64,000 nucleotides of DNA from Serinus canaria (Eukaryota > Chordata > Aves > Passeriformes > Fringillidae). Positions 50,011-60,170 of this stretch are shown one piece after another. The notes under the pieces were generated by a model. It had not been told where the DNA came from, ran no database searches, and saw only the letters and a list, made by a program, of their open reading frames with translations. The position numbers were made by a program, and so were the translations under genes. The stretch is taken from assembly GCF_022539315.1 (NCBI RefSeq), contig NC_066315.1, positions 93,197,990 through 93,261,989 on the forward strand, read 5' to 3'. Within the stretch, counting starts at the first letter, position 1; each line of letters opens with the position of its first letter.

Positions 50011-50514
50011 CATGCTTAAGTGTCTTCATAAATAGACGTGCATATGTTATAAAGGGGATGGCAGATTCCAGCCTCTTTATCTATGTATTATTGCTTAGAA
50101 AACTGTTGAGAAAACATCCCACTCTATGGCCATACAGTATATGAAAGCTTTCACTGCTTTGAATAACAGTCTCTTCTCAGATCAGGGTTATATGTGGTTT
50201 AGGATGGCCTCTAGTGTGTTTTTTCTCTCTCTCTGTGTCCTTTATGATGTTTATACGGTATGTGCCTCAGTGTGCAGTGGAGGAGGGAGAGAGTGCTATA
50301 TTTTTTTCTGATGACGATTAGTTAATGGCTATCACGTTCACCATAGTAATGGTAGAGGCTGCACTCACAGCAAGAAGCCTTGGCATGTTTGCACTGTTCA
50401 GGTTCAGTCCATCTGATGGGGGGGAGGAAATGTCCTATAGTCGTGATATTCCTGTCACGGCCTTGATCTGATAATGCCATCATCAGATTGCAATAAAGGG
50501 GGAAAACCCTACAG

Positions 50515-50517
50515 CAA

Positions 50518-50549
<32 letters not shown>

Positions 50550-50557
50550 ACAAACAA
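50515..50557 (+). repeat. (AAAAC)n simple repeat
   Basis: An A-run followed by about five CAAAA/AAAAC units and a degenerate end ('aaaaaacaaacaag'). No transposon body is recognised on either side. Confidence 0.95.
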
Positions 50558-53500
50558 GTCAAGATTTTTGTTTTGGAGCATGGTGTGAGCCTGGTGGATT
50601 AGCAGGAAAAGAAAACTGTGATGAAGTCAATCTGTTTTTATTCCCTGATGCTGGACACAGGAACATGGTGGTGTGTTCACGGGAAATCTGTAGTACTTAA
50701 TGTGTCACTGCTAAGTATCAGTTTGTGCACTTCACCCAGTGTGTGCTGTGCACCCTCCTCCTCAGCGCACAGAGAAGGGAAGGAGGGAGCTACAAAGGAA
50801 ACAGGCCCGGCTGTCACTGGGCTGTCTCATTACTCATGTGGCAGCAACACACTGGTCTCAGTACAGCCACAACACTTTTCTCCCAGTGCCACTCAAAAAA
50901 CACAGGAGAGAAGCTGTGGTGTTTCAGTGTTTGTCGACAGTGTGCACCACTAGAGGCCATCACACACTTCCCTAAATAAATATCAATTAATGCACTTGGT
51001 TTTGAGGAATTCCAGGAGATGGGTCCTAGGCCATTTAAGCTACTCTTGCAGCACTAGTACTTCAGTTCAGGGCTCAGATCCTTTGGCTAACAAGTCTGTG
51101 CAAAATATACTTCATGAGAGGAGTTGTTTTAAGGAAGCCTTTGGTCCATATGCAGAATGCATCAGACATTTCTTTTTCTTTGAATAGGACAAATGGGTAT
51201 CAAATGAAAGTGAAAAAGACCAGGCCCATTTTTCTGGGACTGTCAAGAAAAGTGAACAACATTTGGGGAAAGTTGGGGGAAAGTTTACCTGCTTCTAAAG
51301 TTAGTGCCTTGGTCACTTCCACTTTTGGCACATTTTCTGTGTTGCAGAGGCAGGCTTGGACTGGTTTACTACATCCAAATCACTCTACTCCTTGTGACAA
51401 ATTGTAACCATTTGCAGCAGACTGGGTAGCTAAGGAGTTACTTGGCCTGACTAAATATTTTCTGTCATTTGAAGGCACAGGTGATTTTTTCTGACAAACA
51501 AATCTTGAAGAGTCCTGGACATTCAAATTTTTCAGTGGAAATCTAGGAAAATTCCTGATTGTGATTTAAAGCTAGTAAAAAGCCAGTAAAAATCCTGAAA
51601 GGATTTTATTCCAAAACTCAAAGCAGGAAATAGGATTTATAAAATCTTACTAACCAAAATTAGTGTTTCTTCAGAGACACCACCAGTGCTTCTTCATGGG
51701 CCTGTGATTAAGCTGAACTCCACACTGGAGAACCTGATGCCCACGTTCATACAAGAAGAGCAGGGTGGAGGCAAATGTTTGGAGAGCAAAGTTAATTATT
51801 GGCAGCAAAAAAAAAAAAAAAAAATCAGCTTTCCTATACTATTAAGAGGTATTTATCTTATGTCTGTTGAGCTCCTGTTTTAATATAGGTTGACCTCTGA
51901 CAAAGATTATTATAATTTGACATTCTTGTATTGCATTAATAGCCAGAGTGACTCATTTCGGAGGTGGATTCTGACTTACAACTTGAGAGTCGATCTGCTT
52001 TGGTCCCATTATTACTTCTGTGTTAAGATGAGGCTTAAAGATTCAACGCCAGTGGGTTTTCATGTAGCTTTGGTGTGTAGTAGGAGATTAAACCAGTTAT
52101 GAAACTGTTTCCATGATTCCCTCTTTCTCAGCCACCACTGGCAATGAGCAGACCTGTATTGCTGCTGGGAAGCATTTTCCATGGAGGTCAGACTGCTCTG
52201 TGTGCCATCAGGCACTGGAGTCCTTTTGGACTTTTTTTCTTCAGTTCTGGACAGGGCACTGAGATTTAGGGTGGCCATCCCATGGAGGGCAAACTTAATG
52301 TAATGAAACTGCATGCTGTCCAAGGCAGCCAGGGCCCTGATGACAGGAACTGGTGGATGCCCTGTGGGATTTGGCTGAATTCCTACCAGCCACAAGGTAC
52401 TGCTGCTGCTGGACAGCCTGTTAAAAAAGTGTTTTGCCATTGCTCAATTTACACAAAGTCTTACTGATGCTGGAAAAACTAACTCTGGGAGGACAACAGA
52501 GGAATTTCCAGTAATCTGAGAGAAAACTGGATCTAGCCAATGTGGAGTTAGGGAATGGAGCAAGCAACTCCAAAGAGAAGGTTCAAATAAAAATATTTCT
52601 TTTCCTTTAGACCCACAAGACATTTAAGACTGAGGGCTTTTTAGACCGATCAAGCCAGTGCTGCTGGTTGCTTGTGTAAGTGGGAGTAAGGCATGAATTT
52701 CAAAACTGCTTTTCTCTGCTGCAAAATCTCCAGATCACAGATAGAGGAAAGGGAAGGAATGGGGAAGGAAAGGTCATTAAATGGGGAATATTCACAAAAA
52801 CTTCTATTGAAACTGTGGCTTTATGTGGCTGTATCCCTTCCCACCTGGAACTTTCTTCCTCTCCAACTTCTCCTTCTTCAGTGAATACAATTAAGTGACA
52901 GTTTCTGCACCCTGGGTATTGCACCCCATGTGGTGTGAATATGTACACAGGGCAAGGTCTGGACTTATTGTTACACATTTATAGTAGTTCACACTGTAAG
53001 CTCGGCCCTGGTGAGGCAATCAAGAAGAAAGTTTTCTGCTCCAAGGATTTTGCCATCTAAGAGTGGTGGCAAAAGTTGACAGAGGGTAGAGGGGGAGCAA
53101 TGGAAAGTTTAGATGCAGTCAGCTGTACTTGACAGGAGCAATTTAAAGTATAGATGCAAGAAGATCCTGCAGGTGATCTCTGGGTGGTCTTGCTGGACAT
53201 CCAGAATCACACAGGTGAAGTCACAGAGGCAGCTGGGGAGCAGCCAGACAAGGAGATAAACAGGCTGTTGAGTATGGGAGTCCAGCTAACTGAACGAACC
53301 ACACAGGGTTTTTTTCTTATTTTTGAATAAACTAACTATTTAAACTAGACATCTAAATACAGCAAATTTCCATCTTTAATCTGGCATTGTTTTGTGTTCA
53401 GAAATTTCTATAAAATTTGAACCAATAAGTTTTTTCAGCTAATTTTTCACCAGCTGAAGTCCACTTGTAATGCATTCTTCTTCTGCTGAACATTTTCCTC

Positions 53501-54280
53501 TTCTCACAAATCCTGTGTTCTCCCTCATGTTCATGGACAAATGCCTTACCAGGCAAGGAGCAGCTACACTACCTCAAGACAGAGACTTTTGTGTCCATTG
53601 CCAATAATGCATTAAAATGGACAAAAGATTTCTGACACACACACTGAGACACACCACAGGAGGATAGTTAAAAGAAAATAGAGCATCTTTTCAGTCAAAA
53701 CATCCTGCAGAATCTCCACATAATGCTTCATGGCATATGACAGGAAGAAGATGACATCTCTCATCACTAGTCAATAATAAAAACCATGTCAAGAATGAAT
53801 TGCCTTTGAAAAAAATACTGTCCATGATTTCCATGGTTCGACATCCTGGAAAACTTCCAAAAAGGGGGAAGAAGGAGGGGAGAAAGAAAAGGGGAAGAAA
53901 ATTTTATTGATTTCCTCATTGGGAATGTTATATAACTTTCATATATTATTAAAAAACTTACTCTCACTTTGTGAAATGTCCTTTAACACATTATGTCATT
54001 TTGTAATACAATAGTTTTCCAGCTCCTTCCAGCCCCATCTCCCCTATGTGTTCTCTCAACTGTAGTTATTTTCTTTCCTTTTAAAAAAATATTTTTGATA
54101 AAATGTTTGCAAGTGTTAAACAAAGGGGTGCACTTTAGTGTAACAGAAGTTAATGCAGGTATCAGGTAACACTCAGAACATGCTGACATATTTCAAGCAA
54201 AACATGGGAAATTCTGTTCAAAAACCTTATGTTTTGTCTTGAAATAGAGACTCATAGTCTTTGTTTTAAGAACACAAAAC
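50558..54280. other. Unique non-coding sequence
   Basis: About 3.7 kb with no recognised transposon or gene apart from the A-run at 51807-51824. Several overlapping short frames at 50.6-51.4 kb and at 52.06-52.98 kb lack family-like content. Confidence 0.5.
51807..51824. repeat. Poly(A) run of 18
   Basis: Eighteen consecutive A residues preceded by 'attggcagc'. No retroposed body is recognisable immediately upstream, so it is listed only as a homopolymer. Confidence 0.95.
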
Positions 54281-54342
54281 TTTTTTTCTCTTTTTTTTTT
54301 TTTCCCTCTTGTAATAGTGGATTCCAGCTGCAGGACTCCTCA

Positions 54343-54418
54343 ACTTTTCCTTTCCCCCTTCCTCCTTCTCCATTTCTCCTCCCCCCTGCCCCCCGATCTC
54401 TCCCCCTCCTTCCCATCC
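54343..54418 (-). repeat. Polypyrimidine tract with minus-strand G-quadruplex motif
   Basis: The plus strand is almost all C and T for about 75 bases ('ttttcctttcccccttcctc' onward). At 54381-54414 the minus strand has four G-runs of 3, 5, 6 and 6 separated by loops of 5, 7 and 2 bases, which meets the usual G3+N1-7 rule for an intramolecular G-quadruplex. It lies at the left border of the enhancer-like block. Confidence 0.8.
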
Positions 54419-54548
54419 GGCATCTACTCACGCACACATACTCTCTAACTTTTTGTTTTTAGTAGCTGCTGCCCCATAAGAAATGCTATCCAACAGACCT
54501 GGTGCCTGTCACCGCTTCCCATCACATGCCTGGTAATTAAACCCTGAC

Positions 54549-54566
54549 TGATTTATTGACTGACAG
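54549..54566 (+). promoter_or_regulatory. Composite PBX-HOX / MEIS-like site
   Basis: TGATTTAT (54549-54556) is followed five bases later by TGACAG (54561-54566). TGATTTAT is a known PBX-posterior-HOX composite motif and TGACAG is the core MEIS/PREP site. Their close, same-strand pairing is typical of TALE-homeodomain regulated enhancers (established knowledge). A TAATTAAA lies just upstream at about 54534-54541. Binding is inferred from sequence only. Confidence 0.35.
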
Positions 54567-54690
54567 CCAACAAATCCCAACCCAGTTTTTATGATATACA
54601 TGCCTCCCCAGGCTAAATTCACTCAAACAACAGCCCAGCTGAAAAGGAGGAGGAAAGGCAAAAAAAAAAAGAGTGATACAGAAAAAGCGC

Positions 54691-54730
54691 TACACACACG
54701 CGCATGCACACACACACACACACACATACA
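54691..54730. repeat. Alternating purine-pyrimidine (CA)n tract, Z-DNA-prone
   Basis: Forty bases alternate strictly between pyrimidine and purine: 'tacacacacgcgcatg' followed by an uninterrupted CA run and 'catac'. The CGCGCATG core inside a CA repeat is a strong Z-DNA-forming context. It is also a likely polymorphic dinucleotide microsatellite. Confidence 0.92.
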
Positions 54731-54949
54731 AAAAAATCTCATATTGGTAGATGAAGGGGAGACATTTTGCAAAGAAAAAAACTCAGCACAACATCTCTTT
54801 CAAATCCAGACTTGGAAAGGGAATGGAGGGAGGGAGGAGGAAAGAAGTAGTAAACATCATTACTTCAGCTTTAAGATTCATTTGAAACGTCTCACGTACA
54901 AAAGAGCTCTGAAGGGGAAAACAAGACGTGCTTGCAGCTAATATTACAG

Positions 54950-55520
54950 TCAAGTTCCAATTTTACCTAAGGGAAAGCAGCTTTATTAAAAGTCATGACT
55001 GAAATTGCGTGACAGGTGCCAATATTCTCCACCCTGACAGATGTGTCAGTTTGCGAATGCCATTTTCTTGTCAGCGGTCCCTAGATGGAGTTGCTCCCAT
55101 CACCATTTGTCTCTCTTCCAGCTAGATCACACATGCCCGTCGCTTGCCTCCAAGCTGCGCTGCGTTGTTTGATATGTGGAATCTTCACAATGAGACTTAT
55201 TAAAAGACAGTCCATTATTTTTATTTAGAGCATTTCCAAAACAAGCAGAGCGCGCAGAGATAATTTAAAAATTGTGCGGCGGGTCATCTCCAGGCCAGAG
55301 CGGCTCAATTGTAAATGCATAAGAAAGCAGTGTCTCCCCCGAGCCCCTCCTCATCCTTCAGTTCATAATGAGGTTGATTTGAGTGACATTTAACCCTTGA
55401 ATAATGGCCCTTCGAGTCAGCAGGACTCTATAGTTGTGCTCTACAGAGGCGATTCAGCCTGAAGGATTAATTCTGCTCCGATTTTTCCTAAATCTCCCCC
55501 CACCCCCTTGAGCTCTACCA
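54950..55520. promoter_or_regulatory. Putative developmental enhancer / conserved non-coding block
   Basis: This stretch stands out for its CpG retention and its density of homeodomain-cofactor motifs. It has TGACAGGTG (55010-55018, a MEIS core overlapping an E-box) and a perfect inverted pair CTGACA/TGTCAG with a 4-base spacer at 55034-55049 (MEIS/TGIF-type half-sites). CpG-containing stretches follow ('cagagcgcgcagagataa', 'attgtgcggcgggtcat'), then 'ggattaattctgctccg' near 55461-55477. There is no open frame, no transposon and no mononucleotide drift. This texture is typical of vertebrate conserved non-coding elements near developmental regulators. No target gene is visible in the window. 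Confidence 0.4.
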
Positions 55521-57469
55521 TTTTGTTACAGGTGTGCTTCACAGCGCACCACTAGATGTAAAAGACTCTTGATCGCCTGTATTTATAGACCCTTTTCCTC
55601 CTCCTGTTGGTTTCAAACACAAAGAAAAATGGTATCTCTCAATCGTGCTTGGTATGAACATGCAGGTAAAGCTGCAGCAGACTCCTCTCCAGCCTCTGAT
55701 GGAAAATTATTACAGATGAAATGATTCTGTAATAGAAATGGTAATAGGAAAGTTTCCTTCTAAAGGATGTTTGTGCTAACATGAGAGGCTATATTATGTG
55801 ATGGATTTGGATGCAGGAATAAGTGTGATCTCAAACTGAATTTTACTTCATCATTTCTAGAGGTGGCATTGGGGGGGTGGAGGAGGGTTAACGGACAGTG
55901 CTTGCAAACATTGCTGGGTGAAAGGACTTGAAATGTGAGATCATTGATGTTTCATTGTCCCAGGCTAAGTGGCATAGCAGGCTGTTGCTTCAGCATTTCT
56001 TTCTTAAGTACACAGATGCTAATTCTTCTTAGGCTGATATAGCTCATCAGCCCTGGTGTGTATTTGTCTCTCAGGGAAGGTGTGTGGTGAAATCATAACT
56101 AACCCTTTGCAGATGATAGAGAGCTGCTTTCACTTCTTGTGAGGAAACAGCATTTACCTGTTCATCCTGATCTTGGCACCAAATATGGGCTGGACCCTTT
56201 TCCTGCCTGATTGCCAGAGAAGAGTTTGTTGCCATCACAGGCATCTCTGAGTGGGCTGCAGGCAAGACAGGGCTGCAGACTGGCTGCAGTGTCAGGTAAC
56301 TCTTGTTTTTCAACAGCACTGTGATCCCTGCATGCTCTTTTGGATCATATCCCTTCTGGTCCCTCTCAGCCCTGTCTCAGGACTCTCAGATGAGGACCCT
56401 CTGGGATGATCTTCCTTCTTCAGAGTATGAGCAGACTCCAAAGTTTTGGGAGACAACGGATGGGTTAAAAGACATCATAGCAATGTTTGACAGCAGCTGG
56501 AAGAAAAATAAAAGGTTCAATCCCTAGCAGAGAAAGAAAGGAGAGGAGAAATACTGGAAAAGAAAGAACCAAACAAAATAGAGATTGGTTGCATCAATGT
56601 CTACAGAAGACATATAGCATGTGAGTTGAAGAAGTTTTAGAAGAATTCAAATGAAAAAGCTCTCATAATGTGAAAGCCTTTCTTTAGGGAACATTTTCAT
56701 TACACAGTCACCTGGAAGGCCCAAGCATAGATTTTTCACTCACTAGTCTGTCACCCTTTCCCATAAGCAATCCTTCAGAAATTTATTTAAGTATTATAAA
56801 ACCATGACCAAACACTACTAGTGAGTTTTCCTCCCAGTCTGGAAGAAGAAGATGGGCTGCCATAGTAATATTTTCTTCCCATTCTCCCACAATAATGTCT
56901 CCAAACCTGGAAACACAGTTCTGGGAGTAGCCACAGAATCATTTATAACACAGTCCAAATAGCCATCAGCTCTGGGGTAGGTGGGGAACACACCAAACTG
57001 CTCCTGAATTCTACAACATATCAGCATTTCTCACCTGGGAGGTAAGGAGATAGAGCTGAGGAGGGAGGAGAGAAGAGGGCAAGGAAAGGGGTGAATAGCT
57101 GCTTATTTTGTTGATTTGTCTTATGGTTATAAACATTAATCTGCTCTTCCAGGTTCCAGGAATCCATTCTTTCTTTTAAGCTAAAGAAAGGAGTGAGCAA
57201 CTTCCCTCAAAGACTTGAGAAGAGGGACTGCTTCAGCAATGTGATCTAATAGGCAGAAGCTCTGGACTCAGCTGATGGAAGGAAGAAAGAAAAAAAACCT
57301 TTAGGTGAAAACCTTGTGCAGGGCAGCAGACTCCACCTGACTGTGGGTATTGATGCAGCCTGTGCAGATGACTGTAACTGCTGTGGCAGATCTGCTCTGG
57401 AGTCCATCTCTCAGGCAGGATCAAGGCTTGTAGGTCTTAATAAAGTCAAATCAACACATAGCAATAAAA
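55521..57469. other. Unique non-coding sequence
   Basis: No gene or repeat recognised. A G-run (55870-55876) and short frames at 56.07-56.53 and 56.8-57.0 kb are of no evident significance. Confidence 0.5.
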
Positions 57470-57680
57470 TAATAAGTCTGGGCATCTGACAGATGCTAAT
57501 GAGCATGCTTATTTAAACCACCAGCAAAATCCAGTTGAAAACTAAGCAGATGAATAAAACTCTTGACTCAATCCTTTTCATTTGGAGAGCGATAATTAGG
57601 GCCCACAGGACATTTTCAAGGAAGATATTTGGGATGCTGTATTAAGAGCCCATTTCTGAGCATGATTAGCCTTACTTACT
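57470..57680. promoter_or_regulatory. Putative enhancer-like block with CATCTG/CAGATG palindrome
   Basis: CATCTGACAGATG (57483-57495) is a palindrome of two E-boxes around a central A and contains a TGACAG MEIS core. It is followed by 'ctaatgagcatgc' and, at about 57590-57600, 'gcgataattaggg', a homeodomain-type core. The motif vocabulary resembles that of the 55.0 kb block. Function is inferred only. Confidence 0.3.
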
Positions 57681-59897
57681 GCAAGAGAAAGTATTCCTGT
57701 TTTTAATCACAGAATGTTTTGAGTTCCATGTATTTACAGGTTCAGATGATATAGGCAGACAATGGAAAAAACAGATAGGCAGAATGGGATGGTGTGATGG
57801 AGGACTGTGCCAAAAGCACTACAGCTGATGAGTCCAAGGAGACTTAACTATGTTCTCAGCTTTTTCAGAGGAAAGACCTAGGCAGTAGACACACACATGC
57901 AGATCTTTTGGGAGCTTTGGGTAGATAAACATATAATGGTTATTTTAAACATCACCTTCACTGTAAATGAGACCATTTGCTCTTGTGCCTGCTTATGCTG
58001 AGTATAAGAAAGCATTTACATTATTGACTCCAAAATCATATTCATGTCATGAAACAGTGGGGCCTTCACTGAGTGCAAGTCCATCAGAGTGACTGCAGCC
58101 AGCAGAAAACAAGATTTACACGCTGGCAAAAATGGAAACGATCCCTCTTCCCCTATTCCTCCCCCCCCAAGTATTTGCACTTGCAAACTACTGGCCTTCA
58201 GCTGCAACATGGAAATAACTCAGATGGTAATAATTCTAAGGAAAACATTTGCTTTTTGTAAAAAAGCTTCATCACTGGGAAAGTTCTGATGTGATTTTTG
58301 CATGGCTTTCTTTTCCCCTGTGACATATTGACAGAAATTTGAAAAGAAGGTCTCCTTTCCCAGGAAAGCAGAGCAGAGATCAGCTGCTAGGGCTTGGTGG
58401 CCCTGGTGTGTGTGATTCATATCCTGGGGTTTTTCGTAAAGGAAAGGCAAGAAGATCCTGGGGACGTAGACATATTTTGATCTTTCTTGTCCTGTGTTTC
58501 TCTGTTTTTACTTCTGTACTGTTCAAAGTCTCTATGTCAGTAAAAATTACTGACACTTCTGCTAGCAAGTGAACAACCTGCTTTGGAGTAACCTTTATTC
58601 TTTTTTTTTTTCACCACTTCTCTTATTTCTTTGTTCTGCTGTAGTGCCAAGGAAATCTAGAATGCCTGATGCACTAATACCACTGGCTTTTCTTTTTCTT
58701 TTTGGCAATCACTAAGAAGAATAACACATCATGTAGAAGACAGCTGTTTAGATATGCTTCAAGTGAAGCTAAGTTGATGCATATACATTATTCCCTACTT
58801 TTTTTTTCATGTCTGCACTTTATTTCAGATTCTTGAAAAAAAATCATGATCAAAATGTAATACATGTAATAAAATTGTATCCTTTTTGTATAAATTGTTA
58901 TGAAAATATTTAAAAGGCTCTTAAGATGGCTTCTCACCAATCAAGGATTTCACACTTCTTTCGTCAATCTCATTCACCTATTAATATTTCCTATTCACTA
59001 ACAAGAAAGCACCTCAGACTATGAATCTGAACCTCAAAAAAGTGGATGACTTTCGTGGGACACCTTTCTGGACTTGAACAACCAGAGGGGTCTCCAGAAT
59101 GGGGAGGAGGTGAAAATTAATGTTTCTACACAAAGAATGGTTCATCCCTGAATATTTCTCCTTCTTTCCTATATTATCATATGCACAGCAGGGAAAGATA
59201 ATAATAAAATGATACTTTAAAATGGTAGGAGGAAAATCAGGAAAAGTAGGTCAAGAAGAAATACATAAAACTGATAAAATGAAACTGTGCCCAGCTTAAG
59301 ATCAGGAAAGACCGACCCCATCTTTTTAAATGGGCAGAAAAATAAAGGAAAAAAGGAAAATAAATTTCTATAGGGATAAAGCTGCTGATTAAGATATCCA
59401 AGCCACCTTAAGTCAGTTTATTTTAATAACCTGAGAAAAACAAAAGTCAGTATCTCTTATCTATCTAGCATAGCAGTGGTTTCTTATCACTAACTTTAAA
59501 AACTCTTGGTTTACACCAGGTTTGATTCGGATGAATTTTGGCCCAATAAATCTTACTAACACTTATTCCTTGAAGTCATGGCCTAACATCTGTCTTGAGT
59601 TCCTTTTAAGTTTAACCTTAAGTCAGAATTTCCTGTGTTTTAATAGTTGCTTCTTGATAACTGCAGCATGCTTAAAACAAATTTAACCTTTCAGTTACAG
59701 ATCTTCACTTCACAACACATTTTTACTGCATAGAAAGGCTATCTTCAGTGATTTAGAAAGGGTTTTTCAAACTTAAGCTCATATCTTTCCCCTTCCACAA
59801 CTGTCTGAACATAGCCAATTTGATTCAATTTGGCTTTAAAAACAAAGAAATACAAAACTATAAATATGGCAATGTATAAAAAAAGTCTTAATCTTTT
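57681..59897. other. Unique non-coding sequence
   Basis: About 2.2 kb without a recognised gene or transposon. A C-run (58162-58169) and T-runs near 58602 and 58800 are the only simple repeats. Confidence 0.5.
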
Positions 59898-60170
59898 TTA
59901 GGCTTTTCTCTCTAGCATTGCATCAACAAAATCGTTGACGAGGTGTTTGCCTATGACTAACTTGGTGTGCCCTTCATGGAATATTAATGACTTTGTGGGT
60001 CTCAAGCCAAAGAAACCCTTTAAACTGCCACGTAATATCAAGTGTTGTATCAATATCACATTTGAGATGGCACAAATGCATATCCAAGCCTCAAGCTGAT
60101 GGACAAACACATGTGTCTGAGTCTCATCAACTGTTTTGGCCACAAGGCAAAGGATGAATCTGGGTAATTC
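59898..60170 (-). other. Unexplained open frame (about 90 codons)
   Basis: On the minus strand a frame is open between a stop near 60171-60173 and the stop at 59898-59900. Its translation includes 'VAKTVDETQTHVFVHQLEAW', a hydrophobic 'ICICAISNVILIQHLIL' segment long enough for one membrane helix, 'GFFGLRPTKSLIFHEGHTKL', and the C-terminus 'VIGKHLVNDFVDAMLERKA'. It looks more protein-like than most chance frames here, but has no in-frame ATG near its start, no recognised family and no poly(A) tail that would mark a processed retrocopy. It could be a terminal exon, a decayed retrocopy or chance. Confidence 0.15.

Noticed and set aside
50515..50557. The AAAAC repeat as the tail of a retroposed gene copy
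   Set aside because: No recognisable gene-derived body lies on either side and no flanking duplication was seen.
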